A stretch of DNA of 7,677 bases from Novosphingobium sp. (GTDB lineage Bacteria > Pseudomonadota > Alphaproteobacteria > Sphingomonadales > Sphingomonadaceae). The stretch is taken from contig JAJTFU010000092.1 in NCBI GenBank assembly GCA_021299075.1, forward strand, positions 1 through 7,677, read 5' to 3'. Positions 1 through 5,877 of this stretch are shown here, piece after piece (position 1 is the first letter of the stretch; the number at the start of each line of letters is the position of its first letter). The position numbers and the translations under genes are program-made. Below the pieces are notes generated by a model. The model made no database searches. It saw only the letters and a program-made list of their open reading frames with translations, and was not told where the DNA came from.

Positions 1-946
1 CCGTGCCATTGTCGTCGCCCGCCCCGGGGTTGACGATCCGGGTCGTGGCCGTCCAGCCGCCGACATTGAGCGCATTGGCCAGCGCTTCGCGGTCGATCGC
101 CATGGCCAGCGCCTCGCGCCGGTCGGGTTCGGCGAGGAAGCCCTGCGGATTGACCGCGGCCAGCCCGAACAGGCCAGCGACCGGATCGAGCCGGATCGCG
201 CCGCGCGACACCCCGCTGGCATCAAGCCGCGGGAAATCGGCCAGGCGCCCGCCCAGCACCACATCGATCTCGCCCGCATTGAACCGTTCGATCGCGCGCT
301 TCGGAGGCAAGGCCACCAGCCGCAGTTTGCGGCTGAGGCTGGACCAGTTCTCGATCTGGGGCAGGCCGCGGTCCTCGGGCGCGATCGGCCTGAGCAGGGC
401 GGCGTCCTTCTCGCGCGTCAGCCGCATCGGCCCGGCCCCGCGCCCCTTGCGCAGCAGGCCCAGTTCGGGCTGGGCCAGGAGTTGGAGAAAATCGGGCTGG
501 GCCTGGTGCAGGCGGATTTCGACCACCCGGCCCGCCATCGCGCGGACTTCGTCGATCGCCGCCAGATCGGCACCCAGCGCCGTGCCGCGCAGGCCGGCAA
601 TCGCCTGCAACAGGGCGGCGCGGGCCGTATCGCCAGTCAAAGGAGTCTTGTCGGGCCAGGTCCCGTCGCGCAGGCGGAAGATGTAGCTCAGCCCGTCATC
701 GGTAACGATCCAGCGATCGGCCAGTGCGGGGATCACGCGCCCCCGCTCATCGAAACCGACCAGCCCTTCGGCCGTGGCCGAACGCACCAGCTGCGCGGCG
801 AGCGGCAGCCGCGCTCCGCCGGCAAAGGGTGAGGCACTTTCGCCGATGACAGCGACTTCGACAGCGCGGTCAGACGCATTGTCGCAGCTGGCCAGCGTGA
901 CGGCCAGAGCTAGTCCGAGCAGGGTGGACATTGGGCGATGCAGCAT
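1..946 (-). CDS. ABC-transporter solute-binding lipoprotein (SBP_bac_5-like), 3' end outside window
   Basis: Translating the minus strand from the ATG at 946 gives 315 uninterrupted residues before the window edge; family members usually have about 500. The N-terminus is a short basic stretch and a hydrophobic core ending in a lipobox, LASC, with Cys21 as the likely lipidated residue, so a membrane-anchored periplasmic protein is expected. Two regions resemble peptide/dipeptide-binding proteins of family 5: the segment around residues 53-79, where a Leu-rich stretch leads into PALADRW, and residues 276-287, which contain AMAIDRE, typical of the conserved (S/A)xAIDR segment. The substrate cannot be read from the sequence, and no transporter subunit lies in the window. 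A GTG at 958 and an ATG at 931 are alternative starts; 931 would leave a shorter n-region. Codon use matches the neighbours. The family call is fairly secure, the substrate unknown. Confidence 0.85.
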   Translation of the reverse strand, partial: MLHRPMSTLLGLALAVTLASCDNASDRAVEVAVIGESASPFAGGARLPLAAQLVRSATAEGLVGFDERGRVIPALADRWIVTDDGLSYIFRLRDGTWPDKTPLTGDTARAALLQAIAGLRGTALGADLAAIDEVRAMAGRVVEIRLHQAQPDFLQLLAQPELGLLRKGRGAGPMRLTREKDAALLRPIAPEDRGLPQIENWSSLSRKLRLVALPPKRAIERFNAGEIDVVLGGRLADFPRLDASGVSRGAIRLDPVAGLFGLAAVNPQGFLAEPDRREALAMAIDREALANALNVGGWTATTRIVNPGAGDDNGT

Positions 947-965
947 CGTCTGCCGCACCTAACCG

Positions 966-995
966 ATTATTGGCGCGACCAACAGCGCCGATCAA
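966..995 (-). promoter_or_regulatory. Candidate promoter for the solute-binding lipoprotein gene
   Basis: On the minus strand TTGATC (995-990) and AATAAT (971-966) are separated by 18 bases, matching the -35 and -10 consensus at four and five of six positions. Transcription would begin near 959, just upstream of the candidate start codons, leaving little or no leader. The -35 hexamer starts in the loop of an inverted repeat (983-1001). Judged by eye only. Confidence 0.35.
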
Positions 996-1001
996 GCGCT
1001 G
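983..1001. repeat. Inverted repeat, 6-bp arms with 7-base loop, between pilZ-like gene and lipoprotein gene
   Basis: CAGCGC (983-988) and GCGCTG (996-1001) are perfect complements around seven bases. The element lies 12 bases beyond the stop of the PilZ gene and just upstream of the lipoprotein gene. It could act as a weak hairpin ending PilZ transcription, but no T-run follows on the minus strand, so it does not meet the usual intrinsic terminator pattern. Overlap with the candidate -35 allows an operator role instead. Confidence 0.4.
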
Positions 1002-1013
1002 CGAACAGCTGGA

Positions 1014-1373
1014 TCAGATCTTGCGGAGCTGGCTGGGCTCGGTCGCGGCGATGGGCGGGCGCACGTAGCGCGGGGTGCCTTCGCCCTGAGTGACTCGCGC
1101 GCGCGCCAGCTTGGGGTCAATCTCTTCGCGGAAGGCGATGCCGCAGCGATTATCCTGAACCCAGGCGACAACGCCTTCGACCCAGCCGATATTGCGCAGC
1201 TGGACCCAGACCAGTGCGCCGCGTTGCACCGTCGGACCGCCATCGGCCATCAGGCCGCCGGCCGAGACATTGCGGACGCGGACCTTGTGGTCCCCGCTTA
1301 CCCCGTCGATCCGCAGATCAGCCATGAGGAACAGGCTGTCGCGCACGATCTGACGATGTTCGTTTCCGCCCAT
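1014..1373 (-). CDS. PilZ domain protein, predicted c-di-GMP receptor
   Basis: This 119-residue protein is almost entirely one PilZ domain. Both signature motifs of c-di-GMP-binding PilZ domains are visible: RxxxR as RQIVR at residues 7-11, and (D/N)xSxxG as NVSAGG at residues 35-40, followed by the expected alternating beta-strand pattern through about residue 82 (GIAFRE). There is no signal peptide or membrane segment, so it should be cytoplasmic. Single-domain PilZ proteins act as adaptors that change partner under c-di-GMP, for example in motility or polysaccharide output; the partner here is unknown. The start at 1373 is supported by AGG seven bases upstream. It lies downstream of dksA in the same direction with 133 bases between, so either read-through or its own promoter is possible; I found no convincing promoter in that gap. 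The last 35 residues are charged and probably flexible. Confidence 0.9.
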   Translation of the reverse strand: MGGNEHRQIVRDSLFLMADLRIDGVSGDHKVRVRNVSAGGLMADGGPTVQRGALVWVQLRNIGWVEGVVAWVQDNRCGIAFREEIDPKLARARVTQGEGTPRYVRPPIAATEPSQLRKI

Positions 1374-1486
1374 TGTCGTACCTATTGTCCCACTCGAAAG
1401 CCTAACCGGTGCGACCCGCCAACCTTGTCTAGCCGGTGTGCCGTCGCCGAAAGCTAAACGGCAAGGGCAAAAAAGCAGTTAACGTC

Positions 1487-1506
1487 CGACCGGAGAATCG
1501 ACCGGA
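1487..1506. repeat. Two direct copies of CGACCGGA, 12-base period
   Basis: CGACCGGA occurs at 1487-1494 and again at 1499-1506, ending directly next to the dksA stop codon. The 12-base period is close to one helical turn. It may be a binding site or chance in GC-rich DNA. A run of six A at 1469-1474 (T-run on the minus strand) lies beyond it, but I could not find a good stem just before that run, so I do not call a dksA terminator. Confidence 0.3.
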
Positions 1507-1965
1507 TCAATCGTCGCGAGAGATTTTCTCACGCCGTTCATGGGCTTCCTGCGCCTCGACCGTCATGGTCGCGATCGGTCGAGCTGAAAGCCGGCCCAGG
1601 CCAATCGGTTCCCCGGTAACCTCGCAATAGCCGTATTCGCCCTCTTCGATCCGGCGCAGCGCAGAGTCGATCTTGGTGATCAGCTTGCGCTGCCGGTCAC
1701 GGGTGCGCAGTTCGATCCCCCAGTCGGTTTCGCTGGAGGCGCGGTCGTTAAGATCGGGCTCGCGTATCGGGCCGTCCTGCAACTGCTGCAGGGTATCCTG
1801 CGCGGCCGACAGGATCAGCTTTTTCCATTCGAGCAGTAGCCGCCGGTAATAGTCGAGCTGCGGTTCTGACATGTATTCTTCGGAGTCGCTGGGCACATAG
1901 CCGTCCCCCAGCGCCCGTTTGGCCTTGGCTAGAACATCGATTTCATCGCCGAGAATCGTCGCCAT
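1507..1965 (-). CDS. dksA: RNA polymerase-binding transcription factor DksA, one-cysteine variant
   Basis: The protein has 152 residues, against 151 in E. coli DksA, and its numbering aligns without shift at key sites. The coiled-coil tip carries PDLNDRA, placing Asp71, Asp74 and Ala76 exactly where E. coli uses D71, D74 and A76 to act on RNA polymerase through the secondary channel. The C-terminal globular domain keeps the fold signature (EYGYC, then ARPIAT), but of the four E. coli zinc cysteines (114, 117, 135, 138) only Cys114 remains; the others are Thr117, Thr135 and Ala138. Loss of cysteines is known among alphaproteobacterial DksA proteins. The expected role is control of rRNA and amino-acid promoters together with ppGpp. 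I chose the ATG at 1965 because GGAGAG lies just upstream and the family N-terminus begins there; the reading frame stays open up to 2220, but that extension does not look like protein. Confidence 0.95.
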   Translation of the reverse strand: MATILGDEIDVLAKAKRALGDGYVPSDSEEYMSEPQLDYYRRLLLEWKKLILSAAQDTLQQLQDGPIREPDLNDRASSETDWGIELRTRDRQRKLITKIDSALRRIEEGEYGYCEVTGEPIGLGRLSARPIATMTVEAQEAHERREKISRDD

Positions 1966-2053
1966 AATCTCTCCACCAGACACCAGCCGAACCAGGCGAG
2001 GTTCCCGCTGCCCCGGGTTTGCCCGTAGGCTACCGACGCCAGCGTGTGCCGCG

Positions 2054-2082
2054 CCTATAGTGAGGCGCATGGCCCTGCACAA
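2054..2082 (-). promoter_or_regulatory. Candidate dksA promoter
   Basis: On the minus strand TTGTGC (2082-2077) and TATAGG (2059-2054) are 17 bases apart. The -35 matches three and the -10 four of six consensus positions, with ideal spacing. Transcription would start near 2047, giving a leader of about 80 bases before the dksA ATG at 1965. No other good pair was seen closer to the gene. Confidence 0.4.
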
Positions 2083-2177
2083 GCCGCAATGGCGGGCAAA
2101 AGGTCTGCTGCTGGTGAAGCCCGCAAAGTCGCAATTCACCTTGCAGAAGGCTGTCCGCAAAAAGACTTTTTCAGCCG

Positions 2178-2194
2178 TTAACCTTTTGTTGACC
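2178..2194 (+). promoter_or_regulatory. CtrA-box-like element (TTAA-N7-TTGA), possibly overlapping a -35 site
   Basis: The sequence reads TTAACC, five bases, TTGACC. This is the alphaproteobacterial CtrA pattern TTAA-N7-TTAA with one mismatch in the second half. TTGACC (2189-2194) could also serve as a -35 hexamer for the SEL1-like gene starting at 2259, as at Caulobacter promoters where the CtrA box overlaps the -35. No good -10 follows at 16-18 bases. The surrounding segment is less GC-rich than the flanking genes, as expected for a control region. Confidence 0.35.
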
Positions 2195-2258
2195 ACGATC
2201 CGCAAGATTTGGCTCGTCAACCGGGATCACCGCCCGGCGCAAATAGGGGGTCACTGAA

Positions 2259-2597
2259 ATGAGCAACACTTGGAATCACGCCGCCGCCTTCGCCTCGGCC
2301 GAAGCGCTTGAAGCCACCAGCGAAGACATGCTGGTCGCCACCTGCCTCGCCGCTGCGGCCCAGGGCGATGTCAGCGCCTATTACGATCTCGGCGTCGCCT
2401 ATTCGACCGGCAGCCACGGCGTGGATTGCGATCTGATCGAAGCGCACAAGTGGTTCAACCTCGCCGCCGCCTCGGGCCATGCCGAAGGCGCGCTGTGCCG
2501 CGCTGATATCTCGGACGAGATGACCGCCCGCGAGATCGCCGAAGCTCAGCGCCGCGCGCGCGAATGGCTCTCGGCCACCACACGCAAGGCAGCCTGA
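2259..2597 (+). CDS. Small SEL1-like repeat protein, function unknown
   Basis: This 112-residue protein contains one recognisable SEL1-like repeat at about residues 37-76. The pattern has small residues and LG before AY, a Gly-rich turn (GSHGVD), then EAHKWFNLAAASG, the classic A/W-F-AA-G pattern of these TPR-like helix pairs. The N-terminal 35 residues are Ala-rich helix with no signal peptide, and the last 30 residues form a charged amphipathic helix. SEL1 repeats mediate protein-protein contacts; in bacteria they occur in many unrelated pathways, so no specific role can be assigned. AGGGGG at 2245-2250, eight bases upstream, supports the start. The gene is transcribed away from dksA, and its stop is only three bases from the stop of the convergent acyltransferase gene. 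A CtrA-box-like element 65 bases upstream hints at cell-cycle control. Confidence 0.85.
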   Translation: MSNTWNHAAAFASAEALEATSEDMLVATCLAAAAQGDVSAYYDLGVAYSTGSHGVDCDLIEAHKWFNLAAASGHAEGALCRADISDEMTAREIAEAQRRAREWLSATTRKAA

Positions 2598-2600
2598 ACC

Positions 2601-3731
2601 CTACGCTTTCCTGAACGGCGCGCGTTCGGCGAGATAAAGCCGGTCCTGCGCCACCCCCTGCCGCTCGCGCTCGAGGAAATCGGCCACGGCAGTGCGGAAG
2701 CCGGGGTGAACGATATAGTGGGCTGACCAGGTTTCGACCGGCTCATAACCCCGCGCCAGCTTGTGCCCACCTTGGGCCCCCGCCTCGACCCGGGCCAGGC
2801 CGAGCGCAATGGCAGCATCGATCGCCTGGTAATAGCACAGTTCGAAATGCAGCAAGGGCTTGTCGAGCACGGCCCCCCAGTACCGCCCGTAGAGCGCATC
2901 CGGGCCAATGAAATTGAGCGCTCCCGCCACCGGCATCTCGCCGATGAAGGCCATGACCAGCAGGATCCGGTCCGCCATCCGCTCGCCCAGCAGAGTAAAG
3001 GCTTCGCGAGTCAGGTATGGCCGCCCCCACTTCCTGGCCCCGGTATCCTGGTAAAAGGTCCAGAAGGCATCCCAGTGTTCTGAGCGGATGTCCGCGCCGG
3101 TGAGGTGGCGGATCTCCACTCCCTCCTGCGCAGCGGCGCGTTCCTTGCGGATGTCCTTGCGCTTGCGGCTGGAAAGCGCGGCCAGGAAATCGTCGAAGCT
3201 GGCATAGCCGCGGTTTTCCCAGTGGAACTGGATATCGCTGCGCAGCATCCACCCGGCCGCCTCGAACAGGGGGACCTGTTCGGGCGCAATGAAAGTGGCA
3301 TGGGCGGAGGACAGTCCGTTGTCTTCGCAGACCTGCTCGGCCGCGCGCAGCAGCGGGGTGGCGAGCGCCGGGTCGGCCAGCAGCAGGCGCGGACCGGTGG
3401 CGGGGGTAAACGGCACGGCAATCTGCAGCTTGGGGTAATAGCTGCCCCCGGCCCGGTGCCAGGCATCGGCCCAGGCATGATCGAAGACATATTCGCCCTG
3501 GCTGTGCGCCTTGAGATAGGCCGGCAGCGCCGCAGCGATCCGGCCGTCCGCACCGGCAATGGTAATCGGCACCGGGTCCCAGCCAGAACCTGCGCCGACC
3601 GAACCCGATTCTTCGAGCGCGGTGAGGAAAGCTTGGCTGAGAAAGGGATTGTCGCCAGTCAGTGCATCCCACTGATCGGCCGGAAGTTCGCCGACACCGC
3701 GGGCAATGCGGGCCTCAACCGAGACGGTCAC
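2601..3731 (-). CDS. FemAB/GNAT-like acyltransferase (PF04339, COG3146 type)
   Basis: The 376-residue product resembles the family annotated as peptidogalycan biosynthesis or GNAT-like acyltransferases, built from two GNAT-type halves as in FemAB. Recognisable elements are SRKRKDIRKER near residues 187-198, the helix beginning HFELCYYQAI at residue 295, and the highly conserved segment EAGAQGGHKLARGY at residues 316-329. It has no signal peptide or membrane segment, so a cytoplasmic enzyme is expected. The acceptor and donor are not established for this family; transfer of an acyl or aminoacyl group to an envelope precursor is the usual suggestion. The start is GTG at 3731, inside GTGA that also contains the stop of the upstream phosphodiesterase gene, a sign of translational coupling. 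It is the last gene of the operon and meets the SEL1-like gene tail to tail with three bases between them. Confidence 0.88.
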   Translation of the reverse strand: MTVSVEARIARGVGELPADQWDALTGDNPFLSQAFLTALEESGSVGAGSGWDPVPITIAGADGRIAAALPAYLKAHSQGEYVFDHAWADAWHRAGGSYYPKLQIAVPFTPATGPRLLLADPALATPLLRAAEQVCEDNGLSSAHATFIAPEQVPLFEAAGWMLRSDIQFHWENRGYASFDDFLAALSSRKRKDIRKERAAAQEGVEIRHLTGADIRSEHWDAFWTFYQDTGARKWGRPYLTREAFTLLGERMADRILLVMAFIGEMPVAGALNFIGPDALYGRYWGAVLDKPLLHFELCYYQAIDAAIALGLARVEAGAQGGHKLARGYEPVETWSAHYIVHPGFRTAVADFLERERQGVAQDRLYLAERAPFRKA

Positions 3732-4507
3732 AGGACCCCTGCACCCTCCGCGATCGGCGCATCGGCATGGGCCGCGGCCCGTTCGCGGTATTCGGCCGTG
3801 CGCACCGTCCAGGTCAGAACCGGCAGTCCGCGCTTTCGCTGCGCGGCGGCAAAGCGGCTCGGCAGGTCGCGGATGTCATAGGCCAGGAAATCGGGCCGAG
3901 CATGCCACAGCGCCAGCCGGCGGCGGACCATGCCGGGGAGCGCCTTGTCATCCTCTTCGGTCACCACCAGCCCGCGCACGGTCAGCGGCGAGTGGCGCGC
4001 AAACCAGCCGACGATCCGGGGATCGAAACTCATGATCGCATGGCTCCCCTGGTAGCCTTCCAGCACCCGCCGGACCGAGAGGCACAGCGCACTGATCCGG
4101 CCATTAGATCCCTTGGGGGATTTTATTTCGATCAGCAGCGGCACTCGGCCGGCGACCTGATCCAGCAATTGCCGCAGGGTCGGGATCGTGTCGGTCCCGC
4201 CGGTCAGCTGAATCCGGCCGAGCTCCTCGGCGCTGCGCTCGGCCACCCGGCCCTGCTCTGCCGTCAGGCGGTCCAGGGTCGCGTCGTGAAAGACCATCGC
4301 ATGACCATCGCGCGAGCGCTGGATATCGCACTCGATCCCCATGCCGCGTTCCATTGCAGCGGCAAAAGCGGCGGGTGAATTCTCCGGCAAGCCGGTCCTA
4401 TGCAGGCCGCGATGGGCATAGTCCCACTCACCCAGCCAGCTAACCCTGGCCGGGGCCGGCGGCGGGCTGAGCCAGTTATCAAGTCCCGCGAAGGGCAACG
4501 ATGGCAT
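3728..4507 (-). CDS. Glycerophosphodiester phosphodiesterase
   Basis: This 259-residue enzyme should hydrolyse glycerophosphodiesters to glycerol-3-phosphate and an alcohol, using a divalent metal in a TIM barrel. Counting from the ATG at 4507, the GDPD signature is complete: His32-Arg33 in AHRGLH, Glu59 and Asp61 in ECDI, His74-Asp75 in FHDATLDRLT, and Glu127/Lys129 in IEIKSP. PENS at residues 41-44 is also typical. There is no signal peptide, so the enzyme is probably cytoplasmic, as with UgpQ-type members that recycle phospholipid head groups. The chosen start lies inside the end of the RidA-family gene, a 29-base overlap, with only a weak ribosome site; the frame extends to 4564, but the extra residues are low-complexity basic sequence and not family-like. 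The downstream acyltransferase overlaps its stop. Confidence 0.93.
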   Translation of the reverse strand: MPSLPFAGLDNWLSPPPAPARVSWLGEWDYAHRGLHRTGLPENSPAAFAAAMERGMGIECDIQRSRDGHAMVFHDATLDRLTAEQGRVAERSAEELGRIQLTGGTDTIPTLRQLLDQVAGRVPLLIEIKSPKGSNGRISALCLSVRRVLEGYQGSHAIMSFDPRIVGWFARHSPLTVRGLVVTEEDDKALPGMVRRRLALWHARPDFLAYDIRDLPSRFAAAQRKRGLPVLTWTVRTAEYRERAAAHADAPIAEGAGVL

Positions 4508-4949
4508 CCACTTCAACCGCGCAGCCCAGCGGGAGTGCGGGCACGCCGACCGCGGCGCGGGCATGCTTGCCGGCTTCGCCGAACACGGCGACCATCAGCT
4601 CCGAAGCGCCGTTGATGACCTTGGGCTGGTCGGTGAAATCGCCGGTGCAATTGACGAAGCCGCCCAGTTTGACGATTCGCTCGACCCGGTCGAACGAGCC
4701 GAGCGCGGCCTTGAGCTGGGCCAGGATCATCAGCCCGCAGCCCTGCGCTGCGCGCATCCCGTCTTCGACCGACAGGTCATCGCCCAGCCGGCCCTTGACC
4801 AGCGCGCCATCGACGAAGGAAACCTGGCCCGAAACGAAGGCATGGCCGCCCGAAACCACCACCGGCACATAGGCGGCAACCGGCGCCGCCGCCTGCGGCA
4901 GGGTCAGGCCCAGCTCGGCCAGCTTCGCGTCAACTTCGGCGTCAGTCAT
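4479..4949 (-). CDS. RidA-family protein (YjgF/chorismate-mutase-like subgroup)
   Basis: The 156-residue protein belongs to the RidA/YjgF/UK114 superfamily, in the subgroup about 150 residues long (PF14588 type) rather than the 128-residue archetype. The N-terminal LAELGLTLPQ, then VSGGHAFVSGQVS at residues 32-44, are characteristic of this subgroup. Arg131 in ARAAVGV aligns with the arginine of true RidA (R105 in Salmonella) that binds the carboxylate of 2-aminoacrylate and other imines, so imine deaminase activity is plausible but not proven in this branch. It is a soluble protein, expected to be trimeric. The ATG at 4949 forms ATGA with the stop of the HAD hydrolase gene, implying coupled translation, and the following phosphodiesterase gene begins inside its last 29 bases. 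Confidence 0.92.
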   Translation of the reverse strand: MTDAEVDAKLAELGLTLPQAAAPVAAYVPVVVSGGHAFVSGQVSFVDGALVKGRLGDDLSVEDGMRAAQGCGLMILAQLKAALGSFDRVERIVKLGGFVNCTGDFTDQPKVINGASELMVAVFGEAGKHARAAVGVPALPLGCAVEVDAIVALRGT

Positions 4950-5572
4950 GCTTGCACTCCAATGCGTTCGAGCAGCCACGGCAGGGCATGCTCCCAGGTG
5001 TCGATCCGGGCATGGGCATGGCCCGCCTCGAAGGCGCAGGCAATATGCGGGGCGAGCGTCGGTTCGCCGCACAGGTGCAGCCGGTCGATCTGCGGGGCGA
5101 TCTCCTTCACCGAACCGTGGTGCTGCGGCAGGTCATCGATGAAGACCGCGTGGCTCGGCTTGTACTCGTCCAGAATCGCCTGGAGCGCCGGACCCTTGGG
5201 CCCCTGGTTGGTAAAGACCCGGGCATGGATGCCGTGGTTGGCCAGCTGCTGGGCGCGGGCCTGGTTGTGCTTGTCGGTCAGGTTGGTCAGGATCACCACG
5301 TCGGCATGCTCGGCCAGGGTGTTCATGGCGTGAACCGCACCGGCAATCGGGTTCTGGCGGTGCATCTCGTTATCGAAGAAGCCCTGGAGGAACTCCCAGA
5401 TCTTGGGCCCTTCAACCAGCTCGCCGCTGTCCTTCCAGCGCACCGCCCGGGCAAAGTCGTTGCCGACCATCGAAAATGTCACGCCCTGGGTCTCGTCGAG
5501 CCACTGGGCGAAAGGGACGACCATGTGCAGCAGCACTTCGTCGCAATCGGAAATGATCAGGGGTCTTGTCAT
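4946..5572 (-). CDS. HAD-family hydrolase
   Basis: This 208-residue protein has the four HAD motifs in order: motif I as DCDEV at residues 9-13 (Asp9 nucleophile, Asp11 general acid/base), motif II Thr96 in ILTN, motif III Lys126 in GPKGP, and motif IV Asp146-Asp147 in VFIDD. The region between motifs I and II (about residues 20-90) is helical and would form the cap. Most members are phosphatases with small phosphorylated substrates; I do not recognise a substrate-specific subgroup. It is cytoplasmic, with no signal peptide. The ATG at 5572 overlaps the stop of the DUF3572 gene as ATGA, and its own stop overlaps the RidA-family start the same way. The frame extends further upstream to 5638, but that part lies within the DUF3572 gene and is not HAD-like. 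Confidence 0.93.
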   Translation of the reverse strand: MTRPLIISDCDEVLLHMVVPFAQWLDETQGVTFSMVGNDFARAVRWKDSGELVEGPKIWEFLQGFFDNEMHRQNPIAGAVHAMNTLAEHADVVILTNLTDKHNQARAQQLANHGIHARVFTNQGPKGPALQAILDEYKPSHAVFIDDLPQHHGSVKEIAPQIDRLHLCGEPTLAPHIACAFEAGHAHARIDTWEHALPWLLERIGVQA

Positions 5573-5877
5573 GTCAGCGAATCCCGTGCCGCGATCAGGG
5601 CACCGGGTGCAACCCCCAAATGTTCGGCTGCGGCACAAAGGTCAGGTTCATGGGCCGCCAGAAATTCCAGCACCGCGCCCAGTACGGACGGATCGCCCAC
5701 TCCGGCGCGCAGGGCATCGGCATCAAGCCCGGTCAGTGCCAGCAGCCGCTCGGCGCGGGGGCCATCGCCCAGCACCCAGCCAAGCGCGCCGAGCGCCAGA
5801 ACGAAGGGGTCAGCCGGGGATTGGGGTTCGCGGATAATTGCGGGCCTCGGGGGTAACAGTGTAGGGCCTTGCCGCAT
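5569..5877 (-). CDS. DUF3572 family protein, start uncertain
   Basis: The product is a small, all-helical Ala/Leu-rich protein whose core, from LALGALGWVLGD through ERLLALTGLDADALR to LEFLAAHEPDL and VAPGALIAAR, is the DUF3572 signature. This is a family of about 85-105 residues found almost only in alphaproteobacteria and without known function. From the ATG at 5877 it has 102 residues, but that ATG overlaps the divergent divK ATG (5876-5878) by two bases and has no good ribosome site. A family-like N-terminus would begin near IREPQS: an ATT codon at 5838-5836 has GAGG six bases upstream, and a CTG at 5859 has AAGG seven bases upstream. It is first in the five-gene minus-strand operon and overlaps the HAD gene as ATGA. 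The family call is confident, the start is not. Confidence 0.8.
   Translation of the reverse strand: MRQGPTLLPPRPAIIREPQSPADPFVLALGALGWVLGDGPRAERLLALTGLDADALRAGVGDPSVLGAVLEFLAAHEPDLCAAAEHLGVAPGALIAARDSLT
5833..5838 (+). promoter_or_regulatory. Possible -10 element for divK
   Basis: GATAAT matches the -10 consensus at five of six positions and would put the start of transcription near 5845, about 31 bases before the divK ATG. No recognisable -35 lies 16-18 bases upstream, so activation by a regulator or use of another promoter is equally possible. It lies within the DUF3572 reading frame on the other strand. Confidence 0.25.

Noticed and set aside
3..686. Long plus-strand reading frame of 227 codons
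   Set aside because: It is the shadow of the minus-strand lipoprotein gene, which has lipobox and binding-protein motifs; the plus-strand product is Arg/Ser/Ala-rich with no domain.
1439..1463. TGCCGT/ACGGCA inverted repeat with a nearby T-run as a dksA terminator
   Set aside because: On the minus strand the T-run comes before the stem rather than after it, and the 13-base loop with a 6-bp stem is weak.
1966..2220. 85-residue N-terminal extension of DksA
   Set aside because: A strong ribosome site precedes the ATG at 1965, E. coli numbering matches from there, and the extension has no protein-like composition.
2189..2220. Sigma70 promoter using TTGACC for the SEL1-like gene
   Set aside because: No acceptable -10 lies 16-18 bases downstream, so only the CtrA-like pattern is kept, at low confidence.
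2743..3672. 309-codon minus-strand frame and several plus-strand frames over the acyltransferase gene
   Set aside because: They are out-of-frame shadows; only the 2601-3731 frame shows the conserved family segments.
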